A stretch of DNA of 18,109 bases, from the NCBI GenBank assembly GCA_023212695.1, contig JALCCG010000372.1, positions 1 to 18,109 of the forward strand, given 5' to 3'. Position 1 is the first letter of the stretch; each line of letters opens with the position of its first letter. Below the pieces are notes generated by a model, which saw only the letters and a list, made by a program, of their open reading frames with translations, made no database searches and was not told where the DNA came from. A program made the position numbers and the translations under genes. Of the stretch, positions 8,879-15,748 are shown piece by piece. Source of the DNA: Sporisorium sorghi. Taxonomy: Eukaryota; Basidiomycota; Ustilaginomycetes; Ustilaginales; Ustilaginaceae.

Positions 8879-9488
8879 TATTGGAAACTGAGGGAAGCCT
8901 GTGGAGCGACCGAGGTGATCAGTTGTGAAGTATAAAAGTTCCTTGACACAAGTCAATGAGATGGAAAGCAAGTAGCTAGTTCACTAAGGTCTCCGCAAGT
9001 GGTGAGCTGGCTTGTAGAGCTGGATCTAATATGATGTTAGTCCAGATATGGCTCTTTAAACCACAAGGGACAGTTGTGTTAGGCAGCAGTGGACCAAAGT
9101 GATATTACTGGGACCAGTACAGTGTTAGCAGTCTTGGAGAGGATCAAAAGAAGTAAGACAGACTTGATGATACGGAAAGTTGGGAATGATTTGATTGAGA
9201 GAACAGAAGGGTATACAAGTGTGTGGTACCAAGATATATATCCATGAGTGGTTGTGCTGCATCGTATCCTGTAGATGATGCGGTAAACAACATAGCAGTG
9301 CAGAAAGCAAAGTAAACATCCGCTAGGAATGTGACGAGGCACAACCCATGGGGCCTTGGCCTATTGCGCTTGCTGACTGCTTAGCGAGGTGCAAGAGGCC
9401 ACATGTGCATCTCTGATACACGTACCTGATCTGGTCAAGTGATCGGTTAGTGAGCCCGCAAAGTCTTGGGTGACCATATATTCCAACA
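8879..9488 (-). mobile_element. Solo LTR, family A, copy 1 (610 bp)
   Basis: Read on the minus strand it begins TGTTGGAATATATGG and ends TTTCCAATA, giving an 8-bp terminal inverted repeat with one mismatch (TGTTGGAA/TATTGGAA). It is flanked by a perfect 5-bp target duplication, AACAC (8874-8878 and 9489-9493). It matches the 610-bp LTR at 12981-13590 in the opposite orientation. No internal retroelement sequence adjoins it, so it is a solo LTR left by LTR-LTR recombination. A TATATAT motif near 9233-9240 is in a position suited to a U3 promoter. Confidence 0.9.
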
Positions 9489-9489
9489 A

Positions 9490-9507
9490 ACACTCAGCGC
9501 TGAGTGT
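9490..9507. repeat. Palindrome family, copy 5 (centre CG), overlapping a target duplication
   Basis: ACACTCAGCGCTGAGTGT is a perfect palindrome. Its first bases form part of the right-hand AACAC duplication of the adjacent solo LTR, so that LTR inserted at the edge of this site. Confidence 0.9.
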
Positions 9508-9541
9508 CGAGACTCGTACCTGAGCCAATAAGATCACGGCT

Positions 9542-10135
9542 TCACATTATTTGAAGTGGGAAAATTTGCGAGAATTTCTCTGAGGACCGAGCATTGTGTC
9601 TTGAGATCTTCCGATTGGTTCCAACACTCACTGCTGAGTGTTGGGCTTCATAGAGTGATGTACTCGAGTATGAGATGAATGCCTGATTCCACATAGCCAA
9701 TCCAACAATGCGATTGTTGATGAGCGCCTGAAGGCGGGCGAGCCTGGCGATGGCGTTGCAAGCCTTCTTGGGTGTTGCACATCCGGTTGTGTTGTTGGCG
9801 TTGCAACCACACTTGTGCTGCACGTTGCAGTAGTTGCATGCCTTCATGCAAACCTTGCCGGGGGCGTTATAGCCAGTGCCCATCGTGCAGTGCAGCCCCT
9901 TCTTGATGCAGTTGCTGCAGGGGTAGTTGGCTGGGACGAAGCCGTCAGGGAAGGGCTCGTCCAGCGTCGGGAAATTGTTGAGCCCACGTCGAACAGCACT
10001 GTCTGGCAGCGGGTAGCCTTGACGGTTGCCACGAGGGGTGGAGGGCGGTGAGGCAGGGCGAGGGGAGGCATGTGGGAAAGTGAGTAGAAGACCTGGCTGA
10101 CATTGTCGATCGGGGAGATTGGCGACTATCTGGGC
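9542..10135 (-). pseudogene. Cys-rich zinc-finger-like protein, probably 5'-incomplete
   Basis: The minus-strand frame is open for 197 codons from just after TAA at 10136-10138. Its only Met is at 9883, inside the Cys cluster, so the real start is missing or lies in an upstream exon. A Pro/Ser-rich N-terminal part leads into a ten-Cys cluster (9919-9758) spaced C-x2-C-x6-C-x12-C-x3-C-x2-C-x5-C-x-C-x7-C-x6-C, then a short helical segment (IARLARLQALI). Two nearby CxxC...C groups separated by about 12 residues resemble the paired Zn2Cys6-like clusters of many basidiomycete proteins of unknown function. The core is clearly more GC-rich than its flanks, which supports real coding origin. The end runs through palindrome copy 6 and looks like read-through into non-coding DNA. 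Confidence 0.45.
9623..9642. repeat. Palindrome family, copy 6 (one arm altered)
   Basis: AACACTCACTGCTGAGTGTT matches the family except for one arm base (CAC in place of CAG). It lies inside the 3' part of the Cys-rich minus-strand frame, which reads straight through it. Confidence 0.85.
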
Positions 10136-10138
10136 TTA

Positions 10139-10845
10139 GCAGTTCCTGACAGTGGTTGTCAGTACCAATAATTCAGAGTATGAACTTGGGATTAATTATC
10201 TCAGGCGTGTATCACTGATATGGTTTCAGTGGTGTAATAACATGGGGAGAAATAATCCTTTGTGAGCCTGGTCAACAACGGTCTGGTAGCTTGGACTTTG
10301 CAACTTGCCGAAGGTAAGTACTATGTGGCTGAAGGTGCCATATTGGGATAATAGGCACCTATAACCAAGTTAATGGTAGAGGAAATCAGGTGTAGATTCA
10401 ATGAGTTCTTCATCCATCAATACTGTACATGATTGTCTTATATATGCGACAGGTGAGCCTTCTAACTAATGTTTCCCCCTTTTTCTCCTGTGCATTCCTC
10501 CTCTCTATGCTGCCTTCCCATTGTTGGTACAGACAACCTGTGTTTGGTGCAGCTTGCTCCAAACATCCCATGATCTTCTCCATTCCGACTCAAGTTCCAG
10601 GTCCCTCATTGGCTGCTGAGTGTGGCCACACCCGATTGGTCTACAAGCTCATCCAATGATGAGGTCGGTCATGTCAGGTTGGTGCCCATCCTTGGTCATG
10701 TTTGGGTGAAGTCATGCAATCAACCTGCTGTTGTGCAAGTCTGCCTAGCCAATGAGTTGTCGGCACCTACAAGCACCTCTCCTTTGGGAGTCTTGACCAT
10801 CCCTCATCGGGTCTGTCCAGATATCCTTGAGTGAGGTCAGTCACC
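10139..10845. other. Gene-free AT-richer spacer with CCAAT boxes
   Basis: No convincing gene is seen. Several ATTGG/CCAAT motifs cluster between about 10610 and 10870, including a CATTGG...CCAATG inverted pair near 10847-10871. A half-copy of the palindrome family (TGCTGAGTGT) lies near 10615-10624. Confidence 0.5.
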
Positions 10846-11241
10846 TCATTGGCTTGAGTGGCAAACCAATGACAAGTGAGCAGTAAATATTGGAGGTGGG
10901 CGGTGAGCATTGGTTATCACCACATTGTATGTGTTCTGTGTGCCAAGCCTGCATTGTCTGTTTGGAAAATGCATTTTCTGCGCCAACAATGCCAAGTGCG
11001 TGATGAGACAGGTTCCTGCTGAAATGGTGAAGTCAAATCCTTTCGGATTTTCCAACAAGGCAGCAGCGTTGTCGTCATCGACCTCCATCTCCTCATCACC
11101 AGACTCGGAGGATGAAGAGTTGGCTTGCTGCTCTTTGAGGCTGTCAAGGCCAGCGTCGCCATCGGGAAGGGCGGCAGGCTTGTCGTTGGACAAGTTGAAG
11201 AAGATGTGACGCCTGGCGGTGTCGGCAGAGGGCAAGGACAT
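10846..11241 (-). CDS. Hypothetical acidic protein, possible Gag-like remnant
   Basis: The minus-strand frame encodes 131 residues from ATG 11241. A start at 11316 is also possible, but ATG 11241 lies in the context GACAACATGTC, identical to that of ATG 7942 in the other Gag-like frame. Features are a basic-hydrophobic start, a Ser-rich acidic patch (SSSSESGDEEMEVDDD, about residues 45-62), then a more hydrophobic C-terminal half containing a stretch with GTCLITHLALLAQK. No known domain is recognised. Its position among retroelement remnants and the shared start context suggest a mobile-element origin, but a small host gene cannot be excluded. Confidence 0.3.
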   Translation of the reverse strand: MSLPSADTARRHIFFNLSNDKPAALPDGDAGLDSLKEQQANSSSSESGDEEMEVDDDNAAALLENPKGFDFTISAGTCLITHLALLAQKMHFPNRQCRLGTQNTYNVVITNAHRPPPIFTAHLSLVCHSSQ

Positions 11242-12068
11242 GTTGTCGGCAGCAGTGAACGAGTGTAGATGTTGCCAATAAAAATGGTGTTGGCAGGGTT
11301 TGGTGATGGTATGCAAGGGATGATTTATGCGACTGAGACTGAAACACAGCCAATATCGGCTATTGCTGAGTCACGCACGATCTGGCATGAGCCGCAAACA
11401 GGGGATTTTTCTGAAACTTCTGAAAATTGCTGGGGTATCCCAATTTTGGCTGAGTCGCGCGAATGTTGGAGTTTTTGTGAAAATTTTTGATTGTGCATTG
11501 TGGCAAGTGTGCTGCACATCGCGATCGCTGAGTTGTCGCTCGCGTGTTGGAATTCCCGTCATTGGGAAATGTGAGATCGAAGTTGTGATACTGGAACACG
11601 TCCACATTCTTTTGAATTTTAAATTTCAGTCGTCGGGAAATGTGAGACCGAAGTTGTGGTACTGAGACACATCCATAATTTTTTGGAATTTTTGAGATTT
11701 TCGAGTCGAGAGTCGCTGGTACCTTGTTCACGTGTCGGCAGTTGATTAGCTGATGCAGGGTAGCTGCACCCCACGCTGGATAAACAAAAGCCGTCGCAGA
11801 AGCATTATTTTTGTTGATTTTCTCGATTTTCTTGGTGAATTTGACACATGCCTTGAATCCTTGGAGAGAGGGAACTTTGTGACAAACTTTGGACACACCC
11901 TGGGGGGTGTTCCATTTGCTTTTGGCGCATGCCCAAGCTTGCTGGCTGGAATCTGCAGATGACAGATACCATTGTCCAACCTTTTCGAGCGACCTTTTAT
12001 GACACTTTGAGTTAATTTTCCATTGTTGGGAAGACCTTGAGAAACTCCCGATGTTGGGTAACCTTTTG
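11242..12068. other. Non-coding stretch beyond the copia pol stop; expected place of its 3' LTR
   Basis: No gene is supported. The minus-strand copia pol ends at 12069, so its polypurine tract and 3' LTR should lie here, but I could not fix LTR ends or a duplication. The stretch is AT-rich, with a 71-bp tandem repeat at 11564-11705 and nearby T-rich sections. Confidence 0.45.
11564..11705. repeat. Two imperfect tandem copies of a 71-bp unit
   Basis: GGGAAATGTGAGA starts at 11564 and again at 11635, a period of 71. The copies remain alignable through GAAGTTGTG, TACTG, CAC and TCCA before ending in T-rich DNA. Most differences are transitions. Confidence 0.75.
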
Positions 12069-12379
12069 TCATTCGAGGGGCTTGGTTAACGAGTCGGCAT
12101 GCTGTGCCGCCATCAGCACATTGGTGACGGCAACGGTAAGCTCAAGTTGCTTTTCCCTGACAAAGTGATATTTGATGTCGATGTGCTTGTTTCATTGGTG
12201 GTCCTTGGGGTCCTTCAACAAGTAGATTGCCACCTGGTTGTCGACATACAATGGTGTCGGCTTCTTGATGACAAATCCGAGTTGAGCTAGTAGTCGTCGG
12301 CTCCAGACGATTTCTTTACAGGCTTCTGCCATGGCAATGTACTCTGCAAATGTCGTTGAAGTTGCCACCAGTGGTTGGA
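12069..12379 (-). pseudogene. Ty1/copia RNase H, C-terminal part
   Basis: This final segment of the minus-strand copia pol starts at the right edge of the 328-bp LTR. It reads LVATSTTFAEYIAMAEACKE, then LYVDNQVAI and, after an in-frame TGA at 12192-12194, NKHIDIKYHFVRE and HADSLTKPLE to a proper stop at 12069-12071. These are standard landmarks of copia RNase H (STTEAEY, YVDNQAA, KHIDVRYHF, the D-x-LTK end). The RNase H removes the RNA strand after reverse transcription. The TGA again fits CGA-to-TGA. Confidence 0.88.
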
Positions 12380-12707
12380 TGTTAGTGTTCGCTGCTACTC
12401 GGTCGCACCAGTCGGTCGAGAGGCAGGTCTGCTGTGTCAGCCAGCCGAAAGACTGGTCAGTCGTGACTCGCCTTGCTGGCTGCGGCAACAACCCCAGTGG
12501 CCATGAGTGCCACCAGGCGGTCAGGCTCTCCGGCGCAAAGCCTCCCTTAGAACTTCTTGTCGCATGTATTACTTAGTTAGCTGAATAGCAACTTGGTGCA
12601 CACCATGACCCCTCACCACTACCCTCAGTGATCCGTCCAACCTCTCCGCTCCTGACCACCAGCCAGCCATAGCCGACCCGCAGTATCCAGACCCTACTGC
12701 CTTAACA
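12380..12707. mobile_element. Solo LTR, family B (328 bp)
   Basis: The element begins TGTTAGTGTTCG and ends CCTTAACA, so its ends are TGTTA/TAACA, a perfect 5-bp inverted terminal repeat. It is flanked by a perfect 5-bp duplication, TTGGA (12375-12379 and 12708-12712). It splits the copia RNase H between WMSKLQ and PLVATSTT, which are adjacent in intact relatives. LTR plus one duplication totals 333 bp, so the reading frame is the same on both sides. Orientation is not clear. Confidence 0.85.
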
Positions 12708-12980
12708 TTGGAGCTTGCTCATCCAGCTATATGGCATGCTGAGGACAGTATTGGTGATGCCGGATGTCGACTTTCGAGTTGTGGTGTCCCCCCCAAAGTC
12801 CGCATCTGAGTAGGTTTGCAACCCAGCACCCCAATCAGTTGTCATGGGATGGACATTGCCATTGCGGGTGAAGAGCAACCCATACTCGGCAGTGCCTTTG
12901 AGATAGCGAAGAAGGTGCTTCGCCGCCATCATGGCTGTATCAGTGGGGACGGCCACACACGGGCGGAGCCAACGATGGTT
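12708..12980 (-). pseudogene. Ty1/copia RT-to-RNase H connecting segment
   Basis: Between the two solo LTRs the minus strand reads DTAMMAAKHLLRYLKGT, the typical end of the copia RT region, then TYSDADFGGDTTTRKSTSG, which opens the RNase H domain with its Asp, and finally SWMSKLQ. Just inside the 610-bp LTR the segment starts with IVGS, matching the LYRT on the other side. About 25 residues normally found before DTAMMAAKH are missing, and the frame shifts there, so this part carries an internal deletion. Confidence 0.85.
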
Positions 12981-13590
12981 TGTTGGAATATATGGTCGCC
13001 CGAGACTTTGTGGGCTCGCTAACTGATCCATCAATTGGATTGGATATGCACATCAGCAATGCACATGCAACCTCTTGCGCCTCGCTAAGCAGTCAGTGGG
13101 TGCAACAGGTCAGGGTCCCATAGGTTGTGCTCCATCACTCCCTTAGTGGATGTTCACTTTGCTCTCCACACTGCTATGTTGTTTACCACATCGTCTACAT
13201 GATATGATGCAGTACAACCACTCATGGATATATACCCTAGTACCACACACTTGTATGCCTTTCCTTTCTTTTAATTGAATCATTCCCAACTTTCCGTATC
13301 ATCAAGTCTGTCTTACTTCTTTTGATCCTCTCCAAGACTGCTAACACTGTACTGGTCCCAGTAATATCACTTTGGTCCACTGCTGCCTAACACAACTGTC
13401 CCTTGTGGTTTAAAGAGCCATATCTGGACTAACATCATATTAGATCCAGCTCTACAAGCCAGCTCACCACTTGCGGAGACCTTAGTGAACTAGCTACTTG
13501 CTTTCCATCTCATTGACTTGTGTCAAGGAACTTTTATACTTCACAACTGATCGCCTCAGTCGCTCCACAGGCTTCCCTCAGTTTCCAATA
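12981..13590 (+). mobile_element. Solo LTR, family A, copy 2 (610 bp)
   Basis: The element begins TGTTGGAATATATGG and ends TTTCCAATA. It is flanked by a perfect 5-bp duplication, TGGTT (12976-12980 and 13591-13595). It has exactly the same length as copy 1 at 8879-9488 but the opposite orientation. It interrupts the copia pol directly after LYRT, where relatives continue with IVGS. The last 312 bp are almost identical to copy 1, while the first 298 bp are much more diverged. Confidence 0.92.
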
Positions 13591-13595
13591 TGGTT

Positions 13596-15380
13596 CTGTA
13601 CAGCGAGTGTGCATCAGCATCAAGTGGCACACCATCGGCTAGATCCTTGGCGGTGGTGGGGGTGTGCACGATGTTGGCATTCTCCAAGCCGAATTGGGCA
13701 AGGAGTCGCATGATATTGCTCATTTGGGAAAGGTGAATCGTCGACGGAGACGATCTGACCTGGATCCCAAGGATGAACAAAACGAGGTCGCTGCCAGTCA
13801 TTTTGAACTTGGACTTGAGCATCGCTATGATGCTATCCGCTGACGACTTGTCCTTGGCAAAGATGAGAACGTCGTCCACATAGAGGGTGACGATAACCGG
13901 TGGCGCATCCTTCTGTGGCATGTAGTACAAGGCCGAGTCGTGATCGCTTCGAAGCAAGCCGAAATCATGAAGGGTGGCATCAGCCTTCTGGTACCAAGTG
14001 CATCCAGCCTGTTTGAGGCCGTACAGCAACTTGTTGAGCTTGCATACCTGAGAGGCTCTTCCCACTGGTGACATGGGCGAGGGAAGAGGCGGCTGCTTCA
14101 TGTAGAGGTCAACATCGAGCTCGCCGTTGAGGTAAGCGGTGATGACGTCGAGCTGGTAGATCTGCATGCCATATTGGAGGGACATGATCATGAGCAGCCA
14201 CAGCGTGGACATCTTTACCACTGCCTCGTGGTCGATACCATGGACTTGAGTGAAGCCTTGAGCGACCAGTCGGGCTTTGTATTTGTCGATGGTGCCATCG
14301 CCTTTCCGTTTGACCTTGAATACCCATCGGCAGCTGATGATGTTGGCATTGTTGGGGGTGTCGATGACGTCCCAGGTATGGTTTTCCTGATGGGAGTCAA
14401 GCTCCTTTTCGATGGCTTCTTGCCATCTGGGCCAGTCAGGTCGACGTTGGGCCTGTAACATGGTGCGAGGCTCATCGTCCGTCGTCGGGATCGGAATGCC
14501 GATGTCAACACTAGCTTCATCTGTGAAAGCTTCCTCCTTGGCAACGGTGGCAAATGCCACGGCCGGCAGTGGGGGAGTGGAGATCCCCTGATCGCGTTCT
14601 TCTTGAGTGAGGTATGGGTACTTGTTGTTATCCTCATTGCCGACGTCGGCATTGAGGTTATTGAAGAAGTTGTTCAGCTCTTCGACTTCCTCCATGCTTG
14701 TAGGGACTCGATTCGGCTCTTCAGTCCCCCTGATGGGAGTATCCAAGTCGAGGGCGAGTGAGGGGACATCTTGATCGACATTTGGCTTGTCCGGTGTGTA
14801 CTCAATGCCTGCTGTCAGTGGGAAGGTGTCCTTGTCGAAGACAGCGTGTGGGGTTGAAAGTTTGTTGCCGGTTGACGGGTTCATCAGCTTGAAAGCCTTG
14901 GAGCCATCAGTAACACCCAAGTAGACAGCGGGAATCGATCATTCTTGGAGTTTGGTTCGGTTTTGCTCTGGAACGTGTGCCCATGCTCGACATCCGAAGA
15001 CTCGGATCATGGAAAGATCAGGTTCCCGTCGGAGGAGAAGTTTGTATGGCAACATCATGGAGACTGCCCTGCTGGGTAGCCTGTTGTTCAGGTAAGCCAC
15101 ATGGAGAAGGGCTTCCCCCCATAGGTAATGTGGCGCCCCGCTTTGGATAAGCAGGCTTCAAGTGATGTCAAAGAGGGTGTGATTCCTCCTATCGGTGATG
15201 CCATTCTGCTGGATAGATGCCGGCGTTGGTAAGGTAAGTCTTGAAGTCGGCACCAATGTACTCACCGCCGTTGTCAGATCTGAATCGTTTAATCTTCTTG
15301 CCTGTTTGGTTCTCCATGAGTGCCTTGTACTCCTGAAAGTAGGCAAAGGTGTCGCTCTTCTTCGGCATGAGGTACACCAT
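13596..15380 (-). pseudogene. Ty1/copia integrase C-terminal half and reverse transcriptase
   Basis: Major surviving part of the copia pol. From the right: the integrase core segment VYLMPKKSDTF...RFRSDNGGEY (catalytic Asp), ending at NAGI. A deletion and frame change then lead to QQNGITDRRNHTL, where the usual catalytic Glu of the NGxAER motif is replaced by Asp. The second frame then runs through ITxSLL, LWGEALLHVAYLNNR and VFGCRAWAHVP, interrupted by TGA at 15158-15160 and 14939-14941, into an acidic linker and the RT: PDWPRWQEAIEKEL, WVFKVKRKGDGTIDKYKARL, QLDVITAYLNGEL, LLYGLKQAG and the catalytic YVDDVLIF (near 13880). The enzyme copies element RNA into DNA. The last residues of the open frame (after LYRT) come from the inserted LTR. 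Confidence 0.92.
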
Positions 15381-15694
15381 TGTTACGAGTCACTGCCTTG
15401 GAGGCCTTCTCGAAGGGCTGTGCGCAACACGTCGCAAGGCGCCACATTGTGCCTGCACAAGACCCACACATTGCCAGGGATGCTTGCAGAAGTACAAAAC
15501 CCGTCCTGGTGCCAGGATGGCCCTGGTCTTAGCTTGTCGATTGTATTTTCTCTACTCACACCCTGTAGGTAGAAATCTCAGACTGTTCCTAGAACACCCC
15601 ACATGCACTTGACGAACCTGGACCTCCAAGTAGTTCTAGGGCCCCTCGCCTCAAGCCTCGCCACCCCAGCACCACTCGACAACACCTCGCGAGG
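15381..15694. mobile_element. LTR-like insertion in the integrase gene (304-314 bp), family C
   Basis: The + strand starts TGTTACGAGT and reaches ACTCGACAACA at 15684, giving an imperfect terminal inverted repeat (TGTT-ACGAGT against TGTTGTCGAGT). It breaks the integrase between HFVM and VYLMPKKS. CCAT flanks the insert only if the next ten bases, the palindrome CCTCGCGAGG (15685-15694), are counted as part of it (15377-15380 and 15695-15698). A 4-bp duplication plus an extra palindrome is unusual for an LTR, so the exact right end is uncertain. Confidence 0.6.
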
Positions 15695-15748
15695 CCATGA
15701 CGAAATGGGTGTAGTCGTCGATGAAGGTGACAACATAAGAGTGCCCTT
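15695..15748 (-). pseudogene. Ty1/copia integrase fragment with the first catalytic Asp
   Basis: A small island of copia coding sequence between two insertions, reading HSYVVTFIDDYTHFVM on the minus strand. VTFIDDY holds the first catalytic Asp of the integrase core. On the right it joins TPEG of the fragment at 17619-17783 when the 1870-bp element and one CCCTT copy are ignored. On the left it joins VYLMPKKS. Confidence 0.85.

Noticed and set aside
8192..9642. A CRISPR-like array
   Set aside because: The repeats are palindromic, irregularly spaced by 41-236 bases, split by an LTR and found in a eukaryotic context without cas genes.
10535..11061. A TGTTGG...CCAACA pair that could be another LTR
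   Set aside because: The flanking bases (CCCAT and AGGCA) do not match, and the interval would cut into an open frame without explaining anything.
6192..15160. Programmed readthrough or TGA reassignment as the reason for in-frame TGA codons
   Set aside because: The host-type gene uses TGA as its terminator at 3865-3867, and the affected frames belong to elements that also carry deletions and insertions, so mutation is the simpler explanation.
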